From positions 62,001-126,000 of the forward strand of contig CAVTOX010000003.1 of assembly GCA_963736425.1 (NCBI GenBank): a stretch of DNA of 64,000 bases, in the 5' to 3' direction. Positions 8,349 through 18,372 of this stretch are shown here, one piece after another. Every line of letters starts with the position of its first letter. The stretch's first letter is position 1. The notes beneath the pieces are model-generated. The model was not told where the DNA came from. It ran no database searches and was given only the letters and a program-made list of their open reading frames with translations. Position numbers and translations under genes: made by a program. Source of the stretch: Prado023 sp963736425 (GTDB taxonomy: Bacteria; Actinomycetota; Actinomycetes; S36-B12; CAIYMF01).

Positions 8349-10067
8349 ATGAGCTACTCGAACACCGATTCCCGCACCGCCGCGAGTGCCGGGCGTGATG
8401 CCCTGGCCGCCTGGGTCGAGGACCAGCCGGACGACCTGTTCGCGGACGACCAGGACCTCGCCGCGCTGGTGTCCCACCACGGGCTCGGCTCCCGCCTGCC
8501 GGCCCTGCACGCTGCAGGACGGGCCGTCGCAGGGCCCCTCGATGCTGCCGCGCGCTGCAACGACCTGCCCGGCAACCATCCCGTGCTCGACGATTGGGAC
8601 GGGATCGGGCGGTACACGGCTGCGGTGGCCCATCACCCGAGCTACCGCGAGGCGGGCAGGGCGATCTACGGCACGGGGGTGATGACCGCCTACGGCGAGG
8701 TCGGGGTCGATGGACGGGCGGCGGGTACCTCGCCGCGCCGGCCCGTCGCGCCAGCGCCGCAGCGATTCATCCTCGCCCTGTTCTACCTGACTGCCCAGGC
8801 CGGCGAGGCGGGCCACAACTGCCCGCTCGCCTGCGACGCGGGGGCGATCCGCACACTCCAGCATCTGGGCACGGCCGAGCAACAGGCTGCGTTCCTCCCC
8901 GGGTTGCTCGACCCGGACTTCGACACCAACCGCACGGCCTCCCAGTTCCTGACCGAGGTCCAGGGTGGCTCCGACGTCGGCGCGAACGCAGTGCTGGCCA
9001 CGCCCGTGGGCGACCACGATGGCGGTCCCGGCTCGGAGTGGTCGATCAGCGGGGAGAAGTGGTTCTGCTCCAACACCGACGCTGACGTCTTCCTGATCAC
9101 CGCGCGCGTGGACGAGCCGCGCACGGGCACCAAGGGCCTGGGCCTGTTCCTCATCCCCCGCCTCCGCCCCGACGGGACGCCGAACGGGTTCCGAATCCGT
9201 CGGCTCAAGACCAAGCTCGGTACGCGCTCGATGGCCAGTGGCGAGATCGACTTCACGGGTGCGCGGGCCAGCGCCCTCGGCCCCGTCAGTGAGGGCTTCC
9301 GCAACGTGATGGACCTCGTGATCACCACGTCACGGCTGTTCAATGCCGCCGGCTGCGCCGCCCACGCCCGCCGGGCCTGGGTGGTGGCCTCCACCTACGC
9401 CGCCCACCGCACCGCGTTCGGCCAGCCCATCGCGGAGTTCCCGCTGGTGGCCGAGACCCTGGCGTGGATCCGCTCAGATGCGGTGGCCAGCGTGGCGTCC
9501 ACCCTCATGCTCGCGGGCCTCCAGGAACAGGTGGACGACGGGTCGATCAGCGCCACTGACGCTGCCTTCTTCCGGGTGGCCGTGAACCTCAACAAGCTGC
9601 AGACGTCGGTGCTGAGCCACGATGCGGTGAACCGCGGCATCGAGGTGCTCGGCGGCAACGGCGCGATCGAGACGTTCAGCGTCCTCCCGCGGCTGCTGCG
9701 CGACAACGTGGTCTACGAGAACTGGGAGGGCAGCCACAACGTCCTGCGGGCCCAGGTCCTGCGCGACTGCGCGCGGCTGGGAGTGCATGAGGGGTTCTTC
9801 GACGCGCTGGTCGAACGGCTCGGTGCGCAGCACGCCGATGCCCTCGCGGCCGACCGGGCGGCGTTCCAGGCCCTGCTGGAGGAGCCGGCGCCGATCCGCG
9901 ACCTGCAGTTCCGACGCCTGGGCACGCGGATGGCGATCTGGGTGATGTTGGCGGCGATGGAGCCGGTGCCCCAGTTGGCCGCTTCCCGGCTGCTGACTGA
10001 GCGACACCTCCGCGAGCTGCCGATCGACGACGCCTACCTGGGAGCGGTTGCGGCCCTGCAGCGCTGA
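8349..10067 (+). CDS. Acyl-CoA dehydrogenase family protein (AidB-like)
   Basis: A 572-residue flavoprotein. The order is an N-terminal helical extension, the middle beta domain (FLTEVQGGSDVGANAV then WSISGEKWFCSNTDADVFLITARVD, the classic ACAD signature), and a C-terminal four-helix bundle with RLFNAAGCAAHARRAWVVASTYAAHRTAFGQPI and EVLGGNGAIETFSVLPRLLRDNVVYENWEGSHNV. The length and the YENWEG motif are typical of AidB-like ACADs (DNA-alkylation-response or isovaleryl-CoA-like activity) rather than short-chain beta-oxidation enzymes. It is monocistronic, divergent from amt. The natural substrate is not predictable. Confidence 0.85.
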   Translation: MSYSNTDSRTAASAGRDALAAWVEDQPDDLFADDQDLAALVSHHGLGSRLPALHAAGRAVAGPLDAAARCNDLPGNHPVLDDWDGIGRYTAAVAHHPSYREAGRAIYGTGVMTAYGEVGVDGRAAGTSPRRPVAPAPQRFILALFYLTAQAGEAGHNCPLACDAGAIRTLQHLGTAEQQAAFLPGLLDPDFDTNRTASQFLTEVQGGSDVGANAVLATPVGDHDGGPGSEWSISGEKWFCSNTDADVFLITARVDEPRTGTKGLGLFLIPRLRPDGTPNGFRIRRLKTKLGTRSMASGEIDFTGARASALGPVSEGFRNVMDLVITTSRLFNAAGCAAHARRAWVVASTYAAHRTAFGQPIAEFPLVAETLAWIRSDAVASVASTLMLAGLQEQVDDGSISATDAAFFRVAVNLNKLQTSVLSHDAVNRGIEVLGGNGAIETFSVLPRLLRDNVVYENWEGSHNVLRAQVLRDCARLGVHEGFFDALVERLGAQHADALAADRAAFQALLEEPAPIRDLQFRRLGTRMAIWVMLAAMEPVPQLAASRLLTERHLRELPIDDAYLGAVAALQR

Positions 10068-10084
10068 ACAGGTCCCACGGCGCG

Positions 10085-10132
10085 CGTTGGCAGTCGAGTC
10101 AGTCGACCAATGGTCGGAATCGACTACCAACG
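10085..10132. repeat. REP-like palindromic element, copy 1
   Basis: Imperfect hairpin: CGTTGGCAGTCGA (10085-10097) pairs with the right arm at 10120-10132 with one mismatch. The last 21 nt (10112-10132) are identical to 61229-61249, 51 kb away, while the left arms differ. Lies between the convergent ends of the acyl-CoA dehydrogenase gene and ftsY, so it may act as a bidirectional terminator. Confidence 0.6.
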
Positions 10133-10147
10133 ACCTCGACGAGGAGC

Positions 10148-11278
10148 TCAGGCGTCCAGCAGGGCGTTGACGAAGTCCTCGGGCACGAACGGGGCCAGGT
10201 CGTCGGGGCCCTCACCGAGGCCCACGAGCTTGACCGGGACACCGAGCTCGCGCTGCACAGCCACGACGATGCCGCCCTTGGCGGTCCCGTCGAGCTTGGT
10301 GAGCACCAGGCCCGTGACGTCGACGACCTCGCTGAAGACCCGGGCCTGGGTCAGACCATTCTGGCCGGTCGTGGCGTCGAGCACCAGAAGCACCTCGTCG
10401 ACGGGCGCCTGCTTCTCGATGACGCGCTTGACCTTGCCCAGCTCGTCCATGAGCCCGACCTTCGTGTGCAGCCGGCCCGCAGTGTCGATCAGTACGGCGT
10501 CGGCCTCGGACTCCATGCCGATCCGGACGGCGTCGAAGGCCACCGAGGCGGGGTCCCCGCCGGCAGGGCCACGCACGACCGTGGCGCCGACCCGGTCTCC
10601 CCACGACTGCAGCTGGTCGGCGGCGGCCGCACGGAAGGTGTCAGCCGCACCGAGGACGACGTGCTGGTCATCGGCGATGAGCACGCGGGCGAGCTTGCCC
10701 GTGGTGGTCGTCTTGCCGGTGCCGTTGACGCCGACCACGAGGATGATGGCCGGGTGGCCCTCGTGACGGCGGGCGAGGGTGCGATCCATCGTGGGGTCGA
10801 CGAGGGCCAGCAGCTCCTCGCCGAGCATGGCGCGCACGCGGGCAGGGTCTCCGGTGCCCTCCACGCGCACGCGGGTGCGCAGGCGCTCGACCAGCTCGGT
10901 GGTGGGGGCCACGCCGAGGTCAGCCTGAAGAAGGAGGGTCTCGACGTCCTCCCAGTCCTGCTCGGAGATCGAGTCGCTGGAGAGCAGGGCGAGCAGTCCC
11001 TTGCCCAGGACGCTCTGGCTGCGGGCGAGCCGGGCGCGCAGTCGGACCAGGCGGCCGGCTGTGGGGGCGGGGACCTCGAGCCCGGGCGCGGTCGGCCCGG
11101 CGGGGATCGTCGGCGCGGGCGGCGCGAGGGTGCCGGTGCCGGCATCGAGGGTCGGTGCGGCCGGAGCCGACACCTGCGGCGGGGTGCGTCGGCGGCTGCG
11201 GACGAGGGCGACGCCGCCCACGACCACCAGCAGGAACACCACGAGGGAGATCAGGATGTAGGGAAGTGCGTCTTGCAC
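10148..11278 (-). CDS. ftsY: Signal recognition particle receptor FtsY
   Basis: A 376-residue SRP GTPase. An N-terminal hydrophobic helix (about residues 6-28) anchors it to the membrane, as in actinobacterial FtsY, followed by a Pro/Ala-rich linker. The N domain is near residues 80-165 and the G domain follows with GVNGTGKTTTTGKLA (P-loop, about 183-197), DTAGRLHTKVGLMDELGKV (G3) and TKLDGTAKGG (G4). It works with the Ffh encoded at the start of the window. The frame is complete. Its 3' end faces the acyl-CoA dehydrogenase gene across the REP-like hairpin. As in other actinobacteria it lies near smc, here separated by an extra propeller gene. Confidence 0.95.
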   Translation of the reverse strand: MQDALPYILISLVVFLLVVVGGVALVRSRRRTPPQVSAPAAPTLDAGTGTLAPPAPTIPAGPTAPGLEVPAPTAGRLVRLRARLARSQSVLGKGLLALLSSDSISEQDWEDVETLLLQADLGVAPTTELVERLRTRVRVEGTGDPARVRAMLGEELLALVDPTMDRTLARRHEGHPAIILVVGVNGTGKTTTTGKLARVLIADDQHVVLGAADTFRAAAADQLQSWGDRVGATVVRGPAGGDPASVAFDAVRIGMESEADAVLIDTAGRLHTKVGLMDELGKVKRVIEKQAPVDEVLLVLDATTGQNGLTQARVFSEVVDVTGLVLTKLDGTAKGGIVVAVQRELGVPVKLVGLGEGPDDLAPFVPEDFVNALLDA

Positions 11279-11394
11279 GGGTCACGCCTCACGGTCGGGG
11301 ACGACGGGTCCAGATGACCTCCGGACAGACCACCATTGTCCCAGAGCGATCGGGTGCCGGTGCCCACGTGTGCGAGCACCGGCACCGTCCGGGG

Positions 11395-13118
11395 CTACTT
11401 GACGTGCCAGGTGCGCGTCCAGGTCGGCGACGGGCCGTAGGTCGGACCGGCGCTGGACTTGGGTGTGGCCACGATGCTGACGGTGATCACGACGTTGCGG
11501 TATCCCCTGGTCCGGACCTTCACCTTGCCGGACTTGTACACCGTGAACCTGCACAGCTTCGAGGACGCGATGCCCGTTCCGTTCGTGCACGACCGGGTCA
11601 CCATCCGATTGGCGTTGGACGGCTTCTTCGCCCAACTCACCAGGGTGCGGGTACCCCAGCGGCCGGGCCGGTACGACGCCTTCTTCGCCTTGACCTTCAG
11701 GCTCAACGCGATCACCGGGGTCACCGCAGGCGAGGGATCCGAGACGCTGGACAGTGACGCGGTGTTCGTCGTGGTCACCGTGAACGTGTACGGCGTCGCC
11801 GTTGGTCAACCCACCGATCGTGCACGAGGTGCCAGTGGTCGAGCAGGGAGCACCGCTCGGACTCGGTGTCACGAGGTAGCTCGAGATGGGCACTCCTCCA
11901 GTGAAGGTGGGCGCCTTCCATGAGACGGTCACCTGCTTGTTGCCCTCTGGCTCCGAACACCTCGGTCGCCTTGCCCGGCGCGACCGCGGTGTAGGTGAAC
12001 GCGTTGAGGAGGCCCGCAGTGTTGGCGCCCCAGATGACGTGGACTGTCACCGGGCCCGCCACGGAGACGGCCGGCGTCTTCACCTTGACCGCTGTCGGCT
12101 CAGGAGAGCCCAAGATCTCCCCTGCGACGCCGTTGAAAGTCACCGAGGTGACCGCGCCCAGGCTCGAACCGTTGACACTCACTGTCGTCCCGCCCGTCAC
12201 AGGTCCGCTGGGAGGATCGACGCCAGTGACAGCCGAGAGCACCGACGAGTAGACATGCACGTCGTTCGGGAAGTCGGTGACATAGACCGCACCGTTGGCT
12301 GGGTTGACCGCGACGCCCCACGGTGCATTCACACCGATCAGGGTGGCTGCGGGATCGACGGCATCGGTCCCGCGGGGGTAGGCCTTGACGGTGACCCCCG
12401 TGTTGTCGGCCCACTCCGACACGTAGAACATCCCGGTCGGGAGCTGCAGCGCAACGTCGTACGGCGCGTTCACGCCCGTGAATCCCCACCCGATCACAGG
12501 GGCGCCTGTCTCCAGGTTGTAGACCCGGACGGCGTCGACGTCAGGGTGAGCCACGTACAAGTACTTCCACAAGGGGTCAACGGCGATTCCGGCCGCCCGG
12601 ACGGTGGTCTCGATGGCCCGGGAGGCATGGGTGTTGGTTCCCTCGAAGACATACACCGCGTGGTTCGTCCATGACCCGACGAGGATGAGACCGGAGTCCG
12701 TGACCGTGAGCCCGGTCGGGGTGGGGACATCCACGAGCGTTCGGCTCAGGACCCCCTCCTTGCTGAACACGGAGACGGAGTTGGCGGCGAAGTTGGAGAC
12801 CAGGACCTCCGCGCTGACCGGGTTGATGGCCACGTCCCACGGGCCGGAGAGCCCCGCAAGGGTCCTCGACTCGTTGCGCAGCGGTGCCCCGGCATCGAAG
12901 ACCGACACCTGATTGCTCGGGGCACCGAAGCCGGCCACGTACACGCTTCCTGAGGCATCCACGGCCAGCCCCCCGCCGCGGACGGGCATCGTCAGGGTGG
13001 TGGCCGGGACGACGGCCGAGGGCACCGGCATGGCGGTGATGGGACTGGCGCCTGAGGCGACCAGCGCTACGACTGACAGCACGGCAATGCCCAGTCGACT
13101 CGCTCGATGTGCTCTCAT
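11395..13118 (-). CDS. Secreted NHL-type beta-propeller protein with IPT/TIG and fibronectin III domains (two apparent frameshifts)
   Basis: Starts at ATG 13118 with a clear signal peptide (MRAHRASRLGIAVLSVVALV, then ASG). Six or more propeller-like repeats follow (GLAVDASGSVYVAGFG, GPWDVAINPVSAEVLVSNF, APWGVAVNPANGAVYVTDF), then an IPT/TIG domain (GVDPPSGPVTGGTTVSVNGSSLGAVTSVTF, with each motif continuing past what is quoted) and a fibronectin III domain. The frame breaks near 11955 and again near 11800; dropping one base at each restores a continuous protein (EGNKQ then VTVSWKAP, and GTPYTFTVTT) ending at 11395. TAGCGT sits 7 nt before the ATG. Probably extracellular, binding partner unknown. 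It interrupts the usual ftsY-smc neighbourhood. Confidence 0.7.
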
Positions 13119-13216
13119 GCCCTCGACGCTACGCGCGTGGAACACCCCACTGGCAGGGCCTTTGGGCCCTCCACCTCGCCGGGCGCACCAACCCCGGCAA
13201 GCGGCCGACCCCAGCC

Positions 13217-16200
13217 CTACCCCGCCTGGCGCTCGCGCATCCGCTGACTGATCACGTGGGTCACGCCGTCGCCGCGCATGCTCACGCCGTACAGCGCGTC
13301 GGCGATCTCCATCGTGCGCTTCTGGTGGGTGATGACGATGAGCTGGCTGTTCTCACGCAGCTCCTCGAGCACGTCGAGGAGCCGGCCGAGGTTGACGTCG
13401 TCGAGGGCGGCCTCAACCTCGTCGAGCACGTAGAACGGGCTCGGCCGGGCCTGGAACAGGGCGACGAGGAACGCCACTGCCGTCAACGAGCGCTCGCCGC
13501 CGGACAGCAGCGAGAGTCGCTTGATCTTCTTGCCCGGTGGACGGGCCTCAACCTCGATTCCCGTCGTGAGCATGCTCTCCGGGTCGGTGAGGATGAGCCG
13601 CCCCGCGCCCCCGGGGAACAGCCGCGAGAACACCTGCTCGAAGTGCACGGCCACATCGGCATACGCGGCGGTGAACACCTCCTCGACCCTGGCATCCACA
13701 TCGGAGATCAGGTCGAGCAGGTCCTTGCGGGAGCGCTTGAGGTCATCGAGCTGCTCGGTGAGGAAGCGGTGGCGCTCCTCGAGCGCGGCGAACTCCTCGA
13801 GTGCCAGCGGGTTCACCCTGCCCAGCAGCGCCATCGCCTTCTCAGCCGTCTTCAGCCGGCGCTCCTGCTCCGCCCGGACATAGGGGTACGGTGCCGGCTC
13901 GGGGGCGTTGGGGTCCACGTCATCACCCGGGGCGCGCAGGGACGGCGGCACGAGCTGGTCGGGTCCGTAGTCAGCGATGAGCGACTCGGTCTCGAGGCCG
14001 AACTCGCTCATGGCGCGGTTGGCCAGGTTCTCGATGCGCAGGCGCTGCTCGGCGCGGGCCACCTCGTCGCGGTGCACCGACGAGGTCAGCTCCTCGAGGT
14101 CGGCGGCCAGCCCGCGGATCCGCCCGCGGAGCTCGGAGAGCTCAGCGTCGGACGCGGCGCGCGCGCGCTCAGCCGCTGAGCGCGCCTCGGCGGCCGCGAC
14201 AACCGAGGCATCGAGCCTGGTGAGCACTGCCGCCCCACCCTCGGCAACAGCCTTGGCCACGGCCGCCGCACGCGCGCGACGCTCCCTGCGCTCGACGGCG
14301 CGACGCCGGGACAGGCGCTCGTTCGCGGCCGCCCGCTCCAGCTGCTCGGCACGTCCGGCGATGGCCCGCGCGCGCTCCTCGCTCGTGCGGACCGCCAGTC
14401 GCGCCTCCACCTCCGCGCGACGAGCGGCCTCGGCGGCGAGCGCTGCAGCGTCACGATCGTCCGGGGACGGCTCGGCCTCGTCAACCGGGTCGGCGTTGGC
14501 CGCGTCCATCCGCGCTGAGAGCTCAGCAAGTGTGGTGGTGTCGTCCGCGAGCGCCTGCTCGGAGGCCGCCAGCATCCGGTCGATCCGCTCGGCCTCGGCC
14601 AGCGCCGCCCGCGACTGCTGGCCCAAGTTGCCCAGCTGTTCGGCGACTGCGGCCATCCGGGCGTCGGACTCGTGCAGCCGGTCGAGCGCCTCGTCGGCGG
14701 ACTGGGCGGCCGACTCCCGCGCGGTGCGCAGCGCCACCAACTCGAATCGAAACCGCTCAGCGTCGTGCACTGCCGTCGAGAGCTCGGTGCGCGCCTGCTC
14801 CAGTGACGCGGTGACCTCGATCCGGCTCGGTGCCGCGCTCGACCCGCCGACGACCAACCCACGCCCGACGAGGTCACCGGTGCGCGTCACCACCAGCACC
14901 CCCGGGATGGACCCAGCGACGTCGAGGGCCGCGGACAGCTCGCCGTCAACGACCGCGACCCGGTCGAGCAGGGCCACCAGCGCAGGGGCAGCCGGCCCGC
15001 TACTTGTCACGCACTCGATCGCGTACCGCGCCCCGCTTGGCAGGGCCGGCCAAGCCGCGCGATCCGTCACCCCGAGCTCCGGGACCAGCACGGCGGCGCG
15101 CCCCCGGTCGTCGGCAGCCAGCCATTCCAGAGCGGCCAGGGCTGATCCGGCCCCATCAGCCAGCGCAGCGTCAGCGGCCGCACCGAGGGCCGCTCCGATC
15201 GCGACCTCATAGCCCGGCTCCACCCGCAGGGTCTGGGCCAGGGTCCCGGACACGCCAGGCACCGCTCCGCCGGCCAGGTCCCCTGAGGCGTCCGCTACGG
15301 CGATCATCGGCGCCAGGGCCTCCACCCGTGCGGCCAGGCCCGCGCGGGTCCGCTCCACCTGGGCCTCGCGCGCAGCCAACTCCGCGATCTGGTCATCGAC
15401 GGCGCTCAGCGCCGACTGGGCGGACTCGAATCCCGAGTCGAGGTCCACCTCACCCTCGTCGAGCCCAGCGATCGACGCCTCCAACGTCCGGAACTCCTGG
15501 TCGGCCCGGCTCGCTCGCTCACGAGCAGCCTGGGCCTGGCTGCGCAGGCGTTCGATCTCGCTTGCCCGGGCCTCGGCGCGCGATCGGGCGGCGTTGACCT
15601 GCCCCTGCAACCGGACCACTCCCTCACGGCGGTCGGAGGCTGCCCGGACCGCTGTGCGCAACTCCTGCTCCGCGGTGGCCAGTGCGGCCTCGGCCGCGGT
15701 GCGCACGGACACTGCCATGCTCAGCGCTGCCCGCTGCTCCTCCACGGCGCGGTTGAGGTCCGCCTCCTGGCCACGCATCGCGCGCGCCTCGTTCTCCATG
15801 TCCTCCGGGGCCCGACCACGCCGCTCCTCCTCAGGCTCGGGGGCGAGGCTGCGCACGCGTTCGGCAGCCATGCCGACGGTCCCCGCAAGCCGCTCGCGCA
15901 AGCCCGACAGGGCGAACCACGTCTCCTGCGCGGCGGTCAGCGCCGGGGCGTCGGCCATGGCCGAGGCCTCCCGAACGGCCTCGGCGGACTGGGCGTTTGC
16001 CAACTCGGCCTCGACGAGTGCGCGGCGCTCGCGGACCGCGGACTCGTCGGCCACCTCCTGCTCGTACTGCTCGGTCAGGGTGTGCAGGTCGTCGGCGAGC
16101 AGGCGCAGGGCGGAGTCACGGACGTCGGTCTGGATGACACTCGCGCGCCGGGCCACCTCAGCCTGCTTGCCCAACGGCGTCAGCTGCCGGCGAAGCTCGG

Positions 16201-16786
16201 TCGTCAGGTCCTGCACGCGCGTGAGGTTGGCCTGCATCGCCTCGAGCTTGCGGACCGCACGCTCCTTGCGCTTGCGGTGCTTGAGGACGCCCGCTGCCTC
16301 CTCGATGAACCCGCGACGCTCCTCCGGGGTCGCATGCAGGATCTGGTCGAGCTGGCCCTGCCCGACGATCACGTGCATCTCGCGTCCGATGCCCGAGTCG
16401 CTGAGCAACTCCTGGATGTCGAGAAGCCGGCAGGCGGTTCCGTTGATGGAGTACTCCGAGCCGCCCGAGCGGAACATCACCCGCGAGATCGTGACCTCGG
16501 CGTAGTCGATGGGCAGGGCCCCGTCGGAGTTGTCGATGGTGAGCGACACCTCGGCGCGACCCAACGGCGCGCGGCCGGACGTCCCGGCGAAGATGACGTC
16601 CTCCATCTTGCCGCCGCGCAGGCTCTTGGCACCCTGCTCGCCCATGACCCAGGCCAGGGCGTCAACGACATTGGACTTGCCAGAACCGTTGGGCCCGACC
16701 ACGCAGGTCACGCCCGGCTCGAAGGCCAGGGTCGTCGACGACGCGAAGGACTTGAAGCCCTTGACGTTCAGGCTCTTGAGATGCAC
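13217..16786 (-). CDS. smc: Chromosome segregation protein SMC
   Basis: A 1189-residue condensin ATPase. N-terminal head: VHLKSLNVKGFKSFASSTTL then Walker A GPNGSGKSNVVDALAWVMGE. Two long coiled coils flank a hinge (about residues 500-650, with GTLAQTLRVEPGYEVAIGAAL). The C-terminal head carries the signature LSGGERSLTAVAFLVALFQA and Walker B FYVLDEVEAALDDVN. I chose GTG 16786, because the family N-terminus begins immediately there and the upstream extension of the frame has no SMC character. Length matches actinobacterial SMC. It acts with ScpA/ScpB, which are not in this window. The frame is intact over 3.6 kb, unlike several neighbours. Confidence 0.96.
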   Translation of the reverse strand: MHLKSLNVKGFKSFASSTTLAFEPGVTCVVGPNGSGKSNVVDALAWVMGEQGAKSLRGGKMEDVIFAGTSGRAPLGRAEVSLTIDNSDGALPIDYAEVTISRVMFRSGGSEYSINGTACRLLDIQELLSDSGIGREMHVIVGQGQLDQILHATPEERRGFIEEAAGVLKHRKRKERAVRKLEAMQANLTRVQDLTTELRRQLTPLGKQAEVARRASVIQTDVRDSALRLLADDLHTLTEQYEQEVADESAVRERRALVEAELANAQSAEAVREASAMADAPALTAAQETWFALSGLRERLAGTVGMAAERVRSLAPEPEEERRGRAPEDMENEARAMRGQEADLNRAVEEQRAALSMAVSVRTAAEAALATAEQELRTAVRAASDRREGVVRLQGQVNAARSRAEARASEIERLRSQAQAARERASRADQEFRTLEASIAGLDEGEVDLDSGFESAQSALSAVDDQIAELAAREAQVERTRAGLAARVEALAPMIAVADASGDLAGGAVPGVSGTLAQTLRVEPGYEVAIGAALGAAADAALADGAGSALAALEWLAADDRGRAAVLVPELGVTDRAAWPALPSGARYAIECVTSSGPAAPALVALLDRVAVVDGELSAALDVAGSIPGVLVVTRTGDLVGRGLVVGGSSAAPSRIEVTASLEQARTELSTAVHDAERFRFELVALRTARESAAQSADEALDRLHESDARMAAVAEQLGNLGQQSRAALAEAERIDRMLAASEQALADDTTTLAELSARMDAANADPVDEAEPSPDDRDAAALAAEAARRAEVEARLAVRTSEERARAIAGRAEQLERAAANERLSRRRAVERRERRARAAAVAKAVAEGGAAVLTRLDASVVAAAEARSAAERARAASDAELSELRGRIRGLAADLEELTSSVHRDEVARAEQRLRIENLANRAMSEFGLETESLIADYGPDQLVPPSLRAPGDDVDPNAPEPAPYPYVRAEQERRLKTAEKAMALLGRVNPLALEEFAALEERHRFLTEQLDDLKRSRKDLLDLISDVDARVEEVFTAAYADVAVHFEQVFSRLFPGGAGRLILTDPESMLTTGIEVEARPPGKKIKRLSLLSGGERSLTAVAFLVALFQARPSPFYVLDEVEAALDDVNLGRLLDVLEELRENSQLIVITHQKRTMEIADALYGVSMRGDGVTHVISQRMRERQAG

Positions 16787-16836
16787 GGACCGAAACCTAC
16801 GCGATGCGGCGCCCCGCACCCGGCAAGGGCCACGGG

Positions 16837-17028
16837 TCAGACGAGGGCAGTGTCCTGCGACGTCAGCAGCGCGAGGTCCAGGTCGTGGTCGGCGAAGTCG
16901 ACGTGCTCGGCCCCACGCAGCTCCGAGAGCTCCGCCTCGAGCTGCCGGACCCGGGCTCGCAGGGTCGCCAACTCCGCTGCGGTGCGCGCGTCTGGACCAC
17001 CCAGGACGCCGTAGATCGCCTTGCCCAT
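16837..17028 (-). CDS. Small coiled-coil protein, conserved hypothetical
   Basis: A 63-residue protein starting MGKAIYGVLGGPDARTAAEL and continuing into a heptad-like stretch (LATLRARVRQLEAELSEL), then an acidic tail. No catalytic motif. It lies between smc and the acylphosphatase gene on the same strand. Short proteins of the form MGKxIYGVLGGPD plus a coiled coil occur widely in actinobacteria, but I cannot give a reliable family name or function. ATG 17028 is preferred because the upstream extension is Arg-rich and unlike a protein. Confidence 0.65.
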   Translation of the reverse strand: MGKAIYGVLGGPDARTAAELATLRARVRQLEAELSELRGAEHVDFADHDLDLALLTSQDTALV

Positions 17029-17150
17029 CGCAACTCCTGCCCGTCGTGGTCCGTGCCGGACCGCCCTCAAGGGTGACAGCCCCGGAGGCTCGGGTCAAGC
17101 GCTGCGATATGTCGAGCCGATATGTCCGGCCCACGCCGGCCCCGGCGCGC

Positions 17151-17459
17151 TCATCGGCAGGTGAAGGACCGGAAGCCTCCTTCGGCTGGACCCCATACGG
17201 CATCCACGAACTCGACGCGGCCGGGACGGCGCACGACCCGGGTGCCCGCCCCGTTCAGCCAGTCCAGCATCTTCTGGCAGGACGCCTGCGAGCCCTCAGC
17301 GATCACCAGGACATCGTCGTTGGGCAGGTTCTCGGCCACTCCGACGAGGTCCAACGTCCGGGCCAGCGACATCGTCGACCACCGGAACCCGACGCCCTGG
17401 ACATACCCCTGAACGGTCGCGGTGAGCCGGACCGGCGGTTCGGGCGACGGTTGCTCCAC
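17151..17459 (-). CDS. acyP: Acylphosphatase
   Basis: A 102-residue enzyme that hydrolyses carboxyl-phosphate bonds. The active-site signature VQGYVQGVGFRWST (about residues 16-29) holds the phosphate-binding Arg, and GVAENLPNDDVLVIAEG carries the catalytic Asn of the family's second motif. Length is normal. In M. tuberculosis an acylphosphatase gene also sits directly beside smc, and the order smc-acyP-mutM is the same here. Only a few bases separate it from mutM upstream, so they are likely cotranscribed. Confidence 0.93.
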   Translation of the reverse strand: MEQPSPEPPVRLTATVQGYVQGVGFRWSTMSLARTLDLVGVAENLPNDDVLVIAEGSQASCQKMLDWLNGAGTRVVRRPGRVEFVDAVWGPAEGGFRSFTCR

Positions 17460-17463
17460 GCCC

Positions 17464-18372
17464 CTAGTGTGGCAAGCGGGGCGCGCGCTGACACGCCGGG
17501 CAGAAGTGGCTGGAGCGGTTCATGAACCGCTCGCGCACGATCGGCGCCCCGCACCGGGGGCAGGGCAGCCCCGCGCGGCCGTAGACGGCCAGGCCGCGAC
17601 CGTAGTAGCCGCTCTCCCCGTTGACGTTGACGTACAGGCTGTCGAAGGACGTCCCGCCCTCAGCAAGGGACGCCGCCATCACCGAGGTGGCCCTGTCGAG
17701 CACGCCGACGAGCGTGGCGAGACTGAGCCGATCCGCGCGCCGCCGAGGGTGCACCCCCGCAGCCCACAGGGCCTCGTCTGCGTAGATGTTGCCGATGCCC
17801 GAGACCAGGGTCTGGGACAGCAGCAGTCGCTTGACCTCGACTCGATGACTGCGGATGGACCGCCCCACCTCCCGGACGTCGAACGCGGGGTCCGTGGGAT
17901 CGGGGGCGATCTCACGGACGAGGTCGGGAACGAGCACGCCGCGCGGGTCGGCAACGACCGGGCAGGCGGCGAGCCATCCGAACGTCCGCTGGTCGAGGAA
18001 CCACAGCTGGCGCTCCCCGAGGTCGAAGTGCGCGCGTGCGTGCCGATGCGGGGCACCGGCAGGGACGTCCTCCTCCCCGCTGATGTCCAGGGCTGGGCCC
18101 CCGGATGCGGACTCCACGCGGAACTGTCCGCTCATGCCCAGATGGGCGGCGAGGACGAGATCGGGGTCGTCGGTGACCAGCCAGAGGAACTTGCCGCGGC
18201 GACCTGTCCCGGTCAGCGTGCGCCCGGTCAGGACCGACTCGAAGTAGCCCGGGCCCTGGACCTGACGGCGCACCGCCCGTGCGTGGCGGACCTCGACTCC
18301 ATGGATCTGCTGGTCGAGCACGTGGGCGGCCAGCCCCCGGCGCACGACCTCCACCTCGGGCAGCTCGGGCAT
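17464..18372 (-). CDS. mutM: Formamidopyrimidine-DNA glycosylase MutM (Fpg)
   Basis: A 302-residue base-excision repair enzyme removing oxidised purines such as 8-oxoguanine. MPELPEVEVVRRGLAAHV provides catalytic Pro2 and Glu3; the conserved Lys is in TGRRGKFLWL. The H2TH domain includes LLLSQTLVSGIGNIYADEALW and the C-terminal zinc finger is CPRCGAPIVRERFMNRSSHF followed by CPACQR. The ATG overlaps the rnc stop by one base (TGATG), so translation is coupled. The rnc-mutM pairing is the normal actinobacterial arrangement. Intact. Confidence 0.96.
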   Translation of the reverse strand: MPELPEVEVVRRGLAAHVLDQQIHGVEVRHARAVRRQVQGPGYFESVLTGRTLTGTGRRGKFLWLVTDDPDLVLAAHLGMSGQFRVESASGGPALDISGEEDVPAGAPHRHARAHFDLGERQLWFLDQRTFGWLAACPVVADPRGVLVPDLVREIAPDPTDPAFDVREVGRSIRSHRVEVKRLLLSQTLVSGIGNIYADEALWAAGVHPRRRADRLSLATLVGVLDRATSVMAASLAEGGTSFDSLYVNVNGESGYYGRGLAVYGRAGLPCPRCGAPIVRERFMNRSSHFCPACQRAPRLPH

